Both the position numbers and the translations under genes were made by a program. Below are positions 44,799 to 51,070 of a DNA stretch of 64,000 bases, piece by piece. This stretch comes from an uncultured Spirochaetales bacterium (GTDB lineage: Bacteria; Spirochaetota; Spirochaetia; Sphaerochaetales; Sphaerochaetaceae), in the NCBI GenBank assembly GCA_944393005.1, contig CALXYO010000011.1, forward strand, positions 33,104 to 97,103, written 5' to 3'. Each line of letters begins with the position of its first letter. The stretch's first letter is position 1. A model generated the notes under the pieces. That model saw nothing but the letters and a program-made list of their open reading frames with translations, was not told the DNA's origin and ran no database searches.

Positions 44799-45262
44799 CA
44801 GCTGAATTTATCGAGAATACCCGGGATCTGATCCTTTGTAACCTTGCCGAAAACCTCACCTGCAATTGTCATTACAGGAGCAAGTCCGCAGCAGCCGACA
44901 CAGCGTACAGCCTGAAGAGAAAAGAGTCCGTCTTCCGTAAGGCTGTCAACCTTGAGTCCCTTGAGTTTCTCCAGCTCTTCCACAATGATGTCACCGCCCT
45001 TGAGGTAGCAGGCTGTACCCAGACATACCTGGATGTTGTACTTGCCCGGCTTTGTGAGCTTGAAGAAATGATAGAATGTAAGGACTCCCCAGATTGTAGA
45101 TAAAGGCACATCCAGAAGGCGTGAAACTTCGTCAGCGGCTTCTCTTGAGATGTAACCGAGCTCAGATTGTACCTTGTGAAGAACCATTATCAGATTACCT
45201 GGTTTTGTCTTCCACTCGTCAATAAAACTGAGCAAATCATCAGAAAATAAATTCTGTGACAT
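44798..45262 (-). CDS. hydC: NuoE-like [2Fe-2S] subunit of the [FeFe] hydrogenase
   Basis: A 154-aa subunit with N-terminal helical bundle and thioredoxin-like domain. The four [2Fe-2S] cysteines are in V-C-L-G-T-A-C and V-R-C-V-G-C-C-G. GGAGG sits 5-8 bp before the ATG. As first gene of the operon it is read from a promoter divergent from rex. Confidence 0.93.
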   Translation of the reverse strand: MSQNLFSDDLLSFIDEWKTKPGNLIMVLHKVQSELGYISREAADEVSRLLDVPLSTIWGVLTFYHFFKLTKPGKYNIQVCLGTACYLKGGDIIVEELEKLKGLKVDSLTEDGLFSLQAVRCVGCCGLAPVMTIAGEVFGKVTKDQIPGILDKFS

Positions 45263-45337
45263 TTACTCCTCCTTCTTTCATTCACATAGATAGAGTTATT
45301 TTAGAAAAATAAGAAGGGAATGTAAATGCATTTCCCC

Positions 45338-45366
45338 TTATAATGTTTGTGTATAGAATATGTAAA
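45338..45366 (-). promoter_or_regulatory. Promoter of the hydrogenase operon
   Basis: On the minus strand TTTACA (45361-45366) and TTATAA (45338-45343) are 17 bp apart. The leader of about 70 nt carries a GGAGG site. Nearby TTCACATA copies (45281-45288, 45417-45424) and a TAATT-N6-AATTA inverted repeat around 45383-45398 could be regulatory, possibly for Rex, but none matches the known Rex box well. Confidence 0.6.
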
Positions 45367-45440
45367 ATATATACAATATAGTTAATTGACCAGAATTACG
45401 CTAAAATATTACAATATTCACATAAACGAGGTTAAGAAAC

Positions 45441-46073
45441 ATGAATAATGACATGCTTATCAGAGTTACCCGCTATTACAGAGCCTTAAATAGACTGCGC
45501 TCAATCGGTCTTGAGAAAGTTTTCGCACATAACCTTGCCGATGCAGCCGGAGTGAGTGCCGCAGTGGTCAGAAAGGACTTCTCCCAGCTTGAGATACACG
45601 GCCAGAAAAGAGGCGGCTATGAAATAACCGATCTCATAGACAGACTCGGGACAATACTCGGCAAAGGCGATGAGCAGCACGTGATAGTAGTGGGATGCGG
45701 ACGTATAGGGAAAGCCCTCATGCATTATGCGGGATTCGAACCGGACGGAATAAAGATTGTCGCAGGTTTTGACAATGACCCGATAGTATACTCGGATGCA
45801 AGCCAGCCCATACCTGTTTACCCCATGTCGAGACTTGATGAGGTCATAAGCGCGCTCAAGGTCAATGTGGCAATCATCACGGTGCCTGAGAACTCCGCCA
45901 CAGACACCTATGCCCAGCTGCTTGCCAGCGGAATCACCGGAATAATGAATTTCTCTCCCGTGACACTCAAGCCGCAGAGGACGAAAGACGGAATAATCCC
46001 GGTGGTCCACAATATCAACATAGGACTGGAACTTGAGCAGATCTTCTATGAGCTCAAATTCCCCAAATCCTGA
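45441..46073 (+). CDS. rex: Redox-sensing transcriptional repressor Rex
   Basis: A 210-aa repressor. Residues 1-75 form the winged helix (I-R-V-T-R-Y-Y-R-A-L-N, V-R-K-D-F-S, G-K-R-G-like G-Q-K-R-G-G-Y); residues 80-200 form the NADH-binding Rossmann domain (V-I-V-V-G-C-G-R-I-G-K-A-L). Rex senses the NADH/NAD ratio and typically represses fermentation and hydrogenase genes, which fits its divergence from the hyd operon. A GAGG site lies 9 bp before the ATG. Confidence 0.96.
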   Translation: MNNDMLIRVTRYYRALNRLRSIGLEKVFAHNLADAAGVSAAVVRKDFSQLEIHGQKRGGYEITDLIDRLGTILGKGDEQHVIVVGCGRIGKALMHYAGFEPDGIKIVAGFDNDPIVYSDASQPIPVYPMSRLDEVISALKVNVAIITVPENSATDTYAQLLASGITGIMNFSPVTLKPQRTKDGIIPVVHNINIGLELEQIFYELKFPKS

Positions 46074-46123
46074 AGACATAAGGAATAATATATTTAGTCA
46101 GCCTTGATTACAAAAGAAAAGCG

Positions 46124-46156
46124 GACGGGAAGGAGAAATAGGACTTCCCGTCTTTC
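46124..46156. terminator. Bidirectional terminator between rex and the glycosylase gene
   Basis: GACGGGAAG (46124-46132) and CTTCCCGTC (46144-46152) form a 9-bp stem, with a short T run on the plus side and CGCTTTTCTTTT on the minus side. It lies between two convergent genes. Confidence 0.7.
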
Positions 46157-46909
46157 TCACTCGAGCGACAGATTGCGCGCATAACTGAAAAGATACTGCT
46201 GGCAGAGCGCAGGATAAGGCTCAAAATAGTCAAGAGACTTGCCAGGATAGTATTTCGCCAGCACTTTTCTGATCCACACATCAACAGGGAAAGCCTCAAA
46301 GCGGTGGAAGCCGAAAAGCAGGACACAGGAGGCGACTTTTTTTCCTATTCCCTTTATCGTCATGAGCTTCGCCTCTGCCTCTTCATACGCAAGAGTCTTT
46401 ATCTCATCAAGAATATATGATTTCTCAATCGCATCCATTATGTATCTGTCACGGAAGCCCACTCTGAGTTCCTTCAGTTCTGCAATGCTTGTACGTCCAA
46501 GTTCGGAGGGAGTCGGAAATGAGAAATACCCCTTCTCCACTTCATGTCCGTAGGCCTCACACAGCTTGTTGTAAAGCCCTGTTATTCTTTTTATGTTATT
46601 GTTCTGGCTCAGTATGAAGCTGATCAGGGCAATCCATGGATCCTGTCTCAGAATACGGAGCTGCGGAAACTGTCTTACGGCAGAAGCCAGTATCTCATCT
46701 TTCGACGCAATGATCTTTCTTGCCTCATCATAATCAAAACCGTAATCAAAATATTCATGCAGGAAAGGATCTGCATTGAAATCCTCAGCACACCTGACTT
46801 TGTATACTTTTTCATTCAGAACAGCGGAAAAACAGTCTCCCTCATCTTTCCAGCTGAAAGACTGCCCGCCTGTAAGTATTTCACGAAGCTCTTCCATATC
46901 CAATATCAT
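46157..46909 (-). CDS. 8-oxoguanine DNA glycosylase/AP lyase of the OGG1 type
   Basis: A 250-aa helix-hairpin-helix GPD glycosylase. I-L-S-Q-N-N-N-I-K-R-I matches the OGG1 lesion-pocket helix, and the HhH-GPD core I-K-G-I-G-K-K-V-A-S-C with the following F-P-V-D-V-W provides the catalytic Lys and Asp. It should excise 8-oxoguanine opposite cytosine. It overlaps no gene but follows the lipoprotein gene by 7 bp. Confidence 0.88.
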   Translation of the reverse strand: MILDMEELREILTGGQSFSWKDEGDCFSAVLNEKVYKVRCAEDFNADPFLHEYFDYGFDYDEARKIIASKDEILASAVRQFPQLRILRQDPWIALISFILSQNNNIKRITGLYNKLCEAYGHEVEKGYFSFPTPSELGRTSIAELKELRVGFRDRYIMDAIEKSYILDEIKTLAYEEAEAKLMTIKGIGKKVASCVLLFGFHRFEAFPVDVWIRKVLAKYYPGKSLDYFEPYPALCQQYLFSYARNLSLE

Positions 46910-46916
46910 TCCCCAA

Positions 46917-47891
46917 TCAGAGGCAGAGAGTCAACTTGACAGGGAAGTGGTCAGAAAACCCCTCCCCGCTTTCAGGATCATAACGGTAAGGTATTCCGTT
47001 CATCCCCGATGAGGGCAGTATGTCAATGCTGAAGGCACTTGATTTCTCATACAGGCTTTTATTGAGAAGAAGCCGGTCATAGTCGAAAAAACTGCCGTTG
47101 TAGTAATATGTGCCATTCCCGCTCAGCGGAACAGAGGGATCAAGAAGAGGATCATAGAAGTTCATGGGATCCAGTCTGTCAGGTTTATAGCAGACCGGAA
47201 TTGAAGACTCTTCAATGATTTCTCTGCTGGAACATGGATCAAGCATAGTCAGCATGTCATCGGGATAGATGCCCGGTTCGCTGTTGAAATCGCCGAGTAT
47301 AATGACTTCTGCCGTCATTTCGTGACGCACAAGGCTGTTTATCAGTGATGCGGTGTTCTTCCTTTCTTCTCTGTTCTCCTCTCCATCTCCGCTGTTGCTT
47401 TTCGCATGCAGCGTATAGATTATCAGCTGATGTCCATCAATAGCAAACTCACTCCGCATTACAAGTCTGGCCCCTCCGCTGCCGTGAGCACTTACCGATA
47501 CAGGATTATATTTACTTATAAATCCTACCGTAATAGGATTGTTTATATCCACAACAGTGTAATAAAGATATCCACGCCGCCTAAGAGATGAGTCAAGGAG
47601 ATCTTCCAGTACTTTTTCGCTTTCAATTTCCTGAAAAAAGATGATATCTGCATCAAAATCATTTTTCACAGCTTCGCGGAGTTTATCTATCCGTTTCTCA
47701 TACTTTGCACGGCTCCATCCCTCATAGCGTGAATATGGAGAAAACTCATCGCCATCCTCGATATCATCAAACAATGTCTGACAGTTGAATGTCACAATTG
47801 ACAAAAGTCCGTCATCATGTGCTGAGATGGATGGATCACATGAGCACAGCATCAGGATCAGCAGAAAAAGCAGTATTGATATGGTTTTCAT
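46917..47891 (-). CDS. Lipoprotein of the endonuclease/exonuclease/phosphatase family
   Basis: A 324-aa lipoprotein; lipobox L-C-S-C gives Cys18 or so. AGGAGG 7 bp before the ATG at 47891 fixes the start. The EEP fold is shown by S-I-V-T-F-N-C-Q, D-I-I-F-F-Q-E-I-E, L-H-A-K-S-N, G-D-F-N-S-E and the final D-H-F-P-V. The metal-site residues are all present, so it is probably an active nuclease or phosphodiesterase in the envelope. Substrate unknown. Confidence 0.85.
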   Translation of the reverse strand: MKTISILLFLLILMLCSCDPSISAHDDGLLSIVTFNCQTLFDDIEDGDEFSPYSRYEGWSRAKYEKRIDKLREAVKNDFDADIIFFQEIESEKVLEDLLDSSLRRRGYLYYTVVDINNPITVGFISKYNPVSVSAHGSGGARLVMRSEFAIDGHQLIIYTLHAKSNSGDGEENREERKNTASLINSLVRHEMTAEVIILGDFNSEPGIYPDDMLTMLDPCSSREIIEESSIPVCYKPDRLDPMNFYDPLLDPSVPLSGNGTYYYNGSFFDYDRLLLNKSLYEKSSAFSIDILPSSGMNGIPYRYDPESGEGFSDHFPVKLTLCL

Positions 47892-47986
47892 AAAGAAGCC
47901 TCCTGAACTATATACACAATCAGAAGGCAATCCGGCTAAAAATGACTTTTTACAGATATCTGCTTAATTAACTGAGATCATTCCAT

Positions 47987-48015
47987 AAAAAAGGAGAGGA
48001 CCACCCTCTCCTTTT
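47987..48015. terminator. Terminator after clpP (bidirectional sequence)
   Basis: AAAAGGAGAGG and CCTCTCCTTTT form an 11-bp perfect stem with a 5-nt loop. On the minus strand the stem ends in a run of six T residues, directly after the clpP stop. Confidence 0.85.
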
Positions 48016-48018
48016 CAA

Positions 48019-48594
48019 TCACATAATCTCAGTTCTGGATTTTATTATCCTGCTTATAAGCCCGTACTCAACAGCCTCACTGCTGTAAAGCCAGTGATCA
48101 CGTTCAGTATCGGCTCTCACATCCTCAACACTTTTCGAGCAGGCATCAGCAATGATCCTGTCAAGTTTTCCTCTGAGCCTTTCAATATTCTGGGCGTGGA
48201 TCATTATGTCAGAGGCAACACCCTTCATGCTCGAAAGCGGCTGGTGAATGAGGTATGTTGAATTCTCCATACCGAACCTGCGTTCCTTCGGCACTGCAAG
48301 GAGCACAAGGGATGCGGCAGAGGCGACAAGGCCTGCACCGATCATGATAACCGGAGATGAAATGAAACGTACCATATCATAAATAGCGAAACCGGCATCA
48401 ACATCACCGCCCGGGCTGTTGATATACATTGTAATCGGATCACTGCTTTCACTGTCGAGCACCAGCAGGTTCCTCATGACCTGATCAGCACTTTCCTTGC
48501 TGATCTCTCCTGTGAGCATGACGGATCTGGTCTTGAGCAGTCTCTCGTTGAGAGAAGGATCCTGTGGGAATTCTTTCTTCTTTTCTTCACTCAT
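48019..48594 (-). CDS. clpP: ATP-dependent Clp protease proteolytic subunit, with an atypical N-terminus
   Basis: A 191-aa serine protease. Y-I-N-S-P-G-G, the nucleophile Ser in L-V-A-S-A-A-S, L-I-H-Q-P (His) and D-T-E-R-D (Asp) are intact. The N-terminal ~20 residues are polar and charged (S-E-E-K-K-K-E-F-P-Q-D-P) instead of the usual hydrophobic axial-loop sequence, so pairing with a second ClpP or an unusual ATPase contact is possible. The 48594 ATG gives the right family length. Longer in-frame starts would run into era on the other strand. Confidence 0.9.
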   Translation of the reverse strand: MSEEKKKEFPQDPSLNERLLKTRSVMLTGEISKESADQVMRNLLVLDSESSDPITMYINSPGGDVDAGFAIYDMVRFISSPVIMIGAGLVASAASLVLLAVPKERRFGMENSTYLIHQPLSSMKGVASDIMIHAQNIERLRGKLDRIIADACSKSVEDVRADTERDHWLYSSEAVEYGLISRIIKSRTEIM

Positions 48595-48601
48595 GCCTTT
48601 G

Positions 48602-48609
48602 AGTATAAT
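48602..48609. promoter_or_regulatory. Overlapping divergent -10 boxes of clpP and era
   Basis: On the plus strand a perfect TATAAT (48604-48609) lies 9 bp before the era ATG. On the minus strand TATACT (48602-48607) lies 7 bp before the clpP ATG. The start codons are only 24 bp apart. Neither gene has a good Shine-Dalgarno sequence, and the -35 regions are weak and lie in the other gene. Confidence 0.4.
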
Positions 48610-48618
48610 GAAAACCTG

Positions 48619-49527
48619 ATGAAAAGAGAAGACGAAACAAAAAAGACAAAGTGCGCATCTGTCGCCGTAGTCGGACGCCCTAGCGTAGGGAAATCGACAC
48701 TCATAAACACAATCTGCGAAATGAAGGTCAGCATAACCGCACCGACTCCGCAGACCACGCGCAATGCCATAAGAGGAATATATACTGACCAGAGGGGCCA
48801 GATCATATTCACAGATACTCCGGGTTACCATCTCGGCGGAAAGGAAATAAACCGAAGGATGCAGGAGATCACCATAGCAAGTCTTGAAGAAAGCGACATG
48901 GTGCTCTATCTTCTTGACGGCACCAGAAGTGCAAGAAGCGAGGAAGATGCGATCACTCAGATACTCTCAAAAGTCAAAGTCCCTGTAATCGCAGTCATCA
49001 ACAAATGCGACATACTCAGACCCGAACAGATAGAAGAAGCTGAATTCTATCTCAGACATAAGCTGGAGACGGCCACAGTTCTCAAGGCCAGCGGACAGGA
49101 AGACAGGGGCGTTGATGAAATACTTATAGAAATCTTCCGCCTTGCACCATACGGAGATCTTCTGTATCCCCCTGACAGTTATACTGATCAGGATCTTGAG
49201 TTCCGCATTTCCGAAATCATAAGGGAGAAGACAATAAACCTGCTTACAGATGAACTTCCCCATGTCATATATGTTGAGGTTGCTGACATTGAATACAATG
49301 CAGAAGAACAGAGTGTGTGGGTCAGAGCCTTCATCGTCACAGAAAGAGATGGACAGAAAGGAATAATAGTCGGAAAAGGCGGAGAGAACATAAAAAGGAT
49401 CAGAAAGGAAAGCTTCAAGGAAATCAAGCGTATATTCCCAGGCTCCTCGCTCAATCTTGACCTGAGGGTGAAAACCCAGAACAAATGGAGAAACAACCAG
49501 ATCGTGCTTGACAGGATCTTCCGCTGA
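48619..49527 (+). CDS. era: GTPase Era
   Basis: A 302-aa GTPase for 16S rRNA maturation and small-subunit assembly. G1 G-R-P-S-V-G-K-S-T, G3 D-T-P-G, G4 N-K-C-D are present, and the C-terminal KH domain contains V-G-K-G-G-E-N-I-K-R-I. Length is standard. Confidence 0.96.
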   Translation: MKREDETKKTKCASVAVVGRPSVGKSTLINTICEMKVSITAPTPQTTRNAIRGIYTDQRGQIIFTDTPGYHLGGKEINRRMQEITIASLEESDMVLYLLDGTRSARSEEDAITQILSKVKVPVIAVINKCDILRPEQIEEAEFYLRHKLETATVLKASGQEDRGVDEILIEIFRLAPYGDLLYPPDSYTDQDLEFRISEIIREKTINLLTDELPHVIYVEVADIEYNAEEQSVWVRAFIVTERDGQKGIIVGKGGENIKRIRKESFKEIKRIFPGSSLNLDLRVKTQNKWRNNQIVLDRIFR

Positions 49528-49614
49528 CGGGAAAGATTTCCACTCTATTATAAGTGCTGCATACTTGTTTTTGAGCCAGAAACGTACATTTTTGTGTATA
49601 GAGATAAGGAACAC

Positions 49615-50544
49615 ATGAAGAGTTCCGAATCTTTATATAACAGCGGAGGTGCCGCATTGACAGATGAACTGGAAACAGAATACGGCAGCATAGTATGTGA
49701 GAAGACACTCAGGTATCAGAGTATCATGGTTGATGAGAAAACCAGACAGAGGCTGGACAGGCTCACACTTCTTGATGATTCTTTCTTCCGTCTTGTCATG
49801 AAGGACAGACCGGAGTGCATAACACTTCTCATAACAGTCATACTGGAAAAATATGACATACAGGTGGATGAAGTAATCCTTCAGGCAGATGACCATTCAG
49901 TGGAACACAGGTCGGTTGTCTTTGATGTTCTGGTAAGGGATGTTGAGGGAAACTATTACAATGTGGAAATACAGAATGGAAGAGAGGGAGCATCGCAGAG
50001 GAGGATAAGGGTAAACTCTGCACATCTTGATATGAGGATGCTTGCAAAGGGAATGAGAGCCGGTGAGATAATGGACTCATATGTGATAGTCATATGTGAC
50101 GGGGATTACTTTGACAAGAAGAGGACAATAGTAGAGGTGGAAAGGTATTTTGATGACGGCAGTCCGTATAAAGACGGCAATCACATAATATATTTCAACA
50201 CGAGTGTGATGGATCTGAATACACCGGAAGGAAAGCTGGCATATGATCTGAAGTGTACAGAAGTGGAGAAGATGCATTATAATGAGCTGAGAGAAGCGGT
50301 GGCCGCATATAAGAACAGTGAGACAGGAGAAAGGAAAATGAGTTCGGTATGGAAAGAAGTGGAAGATGAAGGAATTGCAAAAGGTATTGAAAAAGGTATC
50401 ATCAAAGGCAAATCAGAAAAAGCCACTGAAGTCGCAAGGAATCTGCTTTTGAAAAATAAAATGAGTAAAGAGGAGATTGCAGAAGTGACAAATCTGTCCA
50501 TTGATGAAGTCAACAGGATAAAGTCACAGATGAAGATGTGCTGA
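49615..50544 (+). CDS. Rpn-family PD-(D/E)XK nuclease / putative transposase-like protein
   Basis: A 309-aa protein. Residues 45-80 carry the family segment D-D-S-F-F-R-L-V-M-K ... P-E-C; Asp104 in V-F-D-V-L-V and Glu118/Gln120 in N-V-E-I-Q form the D-ExQ active site of Rpn nucleases. AAGGA 5-6 bp before ATG 49615 decides the start. Residues 223-241 lead into a variable C-terminal region with repeats of G-I-x-K-G-I and a small helix-turn-helix-like end (S-K-E-E-I-A-E-V-T-N-L-S). An internal, ribosome-site-bearing ATG at 50338 could make the C-terminal 68 aa alone. Confidence 0.85.
   Translation: MKSSESLYNSGGAALTDELETEYGSIVCEKTLRYQSIMVDEKTRQRLDRLTLLDDSFFRLVMKDRPECITLLITVILEKYDIQVDEVILQADDHSVEHRSVVFDVLVRDVEGNYYNVEIQNGREGASQRRIRVNSAHLDMRMLAKGMRAGEIMDSYVIVICDGDYFDKKRTIVEVERYFDDGSPYKDGNHIIYFNTSVMDLNTPEGKLAYDLKCTEVEKMHYNELREAVAAYKNSETGERKMSSVWKEVEDEGIAKGIEKGIIKGKSEKATEVARNLLLKNKMSKEEIAEVTNLSIDEVNRIKSQMKMC
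50306..50372 (+). repeat. 67-bp direct repeat, copy 1
   Basis: Identical base for base to 50713-50779, offset 407 bp. It encodes the linker between the nuclease and C-terminal part and contains AGGAG (50325-50329) and the in-frame ATG at 50338 with 8-nt spacing. Confidence 0.9.
50338..50544 (+). CDS. Predicted intragenic C-terminal product of the Rpn gene
   Basis: A 68-aa in-frame product starting M-S-S-V-W-K-E-V-E-D-E-G. AGGAG lies 8 nt upstream of the ATG, better than the site of the full-length gene. In E. coli, short products from internal starts in rpn genes have been reported to inhibit the full-length nuclease; this gene has the same architecture. Expression is inferred from the ribosome site only. 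Confidence 0.5.
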   Translation: MSSVWKEVEDEGIAKGIEKGIIKGKSEKATEVARNLLLKNKMSKEEIAEVTNLSIDEVNRIKSQMKMC

Positions 50545-50623
50545 AAAAGGTTGTTTCAGCGAAAGAGAAATTATCCTTTTATTGATTTATGAACACTCTG
50601 AACAGGTGATTCATCTTTTATCA

Positions 50624-50668
50624 TGATGGCAAGTAAACAGAAATATATTTTCTTCTGCTTGCCATTAT
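50624..50668 (+). repeat. Stem-loop ahead of the second Rpn cassette
   Basis: ATGATGGCAAG pairs with CTTGCCATTAT (one G-U), continuing as CAGAA/TTCTG after a 4-nt bulge, with an AT-rich loop. The 3' arm covers a possible ATG at 50667, so translation from there should be hindered. Confidence 0.5.
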
Positions 50669-50687
50669 GGTTCCTTGTTATTGTTGT

Positions 50688-50915
50688 AATGAATTGAAAG
50701 AAGCAGTCGCTACATATAAGAACAGTGAGACAGGAGAAAGGAAAATGAGTTCGGTATGGAAAGAAGTGGAAGATGAAGGGATGGCTAAAAGATCATCTGA
50801 AATTGCAAGGAATCTGCTTGCTGAAAAGCTCCTGAGCGATGAGAAAATCGCACAGGTGACAAAACTCCCGCTTGAAGATGTGAGAAAGATCAAGGCAGAG
50901 TTCACTGCGAACTGA
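50688..50915 (+). pseudogene. Duplicated C-terminal Rpn cassette, possibly expressed from an internal ATG (50745)
   Basis: Homology to the upstream gene begins at the N-E-L-K-E-A-V-A-T-Y codons; the nuclease domain is missing. The copy contains the 67-bp repeat, then a diverged tail of 38 aa or so (S-S-E-I-A-R-N-L-L ... L-S-D-E-K-I-A-Q-V-T-K-L-P) that aligns with the tail of the first gene. The ATG at 50745, with AGGAG 8 nt upstream, gives a 56-aa product. It may be a remnant of a tandem duplication or a functioning stand-alone partner. It is followed by a T-tailed hairpin. Confidence 0.65.
50713..50779 (+). repeat. 67-bp direct repeat, copy 2
   Basis: Exact copy of 50306-50372, with the same AGGAG (50732-50736) and ATG (50745). 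The sequence directly before is similar but not identical, and that directly after is diverged. Confidence 0.9.
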
Positions 50916-50933
50916 GTCCGTATGATTTTTTCT

Positions 50934-50974
50934 AGCTGCAGCGTATGCCTGTGTGAGCATGATCGCAGCTTTTT
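50934..50974 (+). terminator. Terminator after the Rpn cassette
   Basis: AGCTGC (50934-50939) pairs with GCAGCT (50965-50970), with an inner GTATGC/GCAT pairing, and five T residues follow directly. Confidence 0.6.
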
Positions 50975-50993
50975 CAGATGATTTCAAAGCATG

Positions 50994-51022
50994 TTTCATG
51001 AGCCGGATGGCGGCTCATGAAA
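50994..51022. repeat. Perfect 12-bp inverted repeat between convergent genes
   Basis: TTTCATGAGCCG and CGGCTCATGAAA with a 5-nt loop. There is no T tract on either side. It may be a terminator of a different type or a dispersed repeat. Confidence 0.6.
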
Positions 51023-51070
51023 CCACTTATAAGGAATGGCAAGTCTGCTGCCGCATAATTCATGAAATGA

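Noticed and set aside
45377..45400. Canonical Rex operator
   Set aside because: The TAATT-N6-AATTA repeat matches only the A/T edges of known Rex boxes; kept as a weak note rather than a called site.
48595..48831. Longer in-frame start for clpP
   Set aside because: The extension is antisense to the era G domain, has a Cys/Tyr-rich sequence unlike any ClpP, and the 48594 start gives the usual family length.
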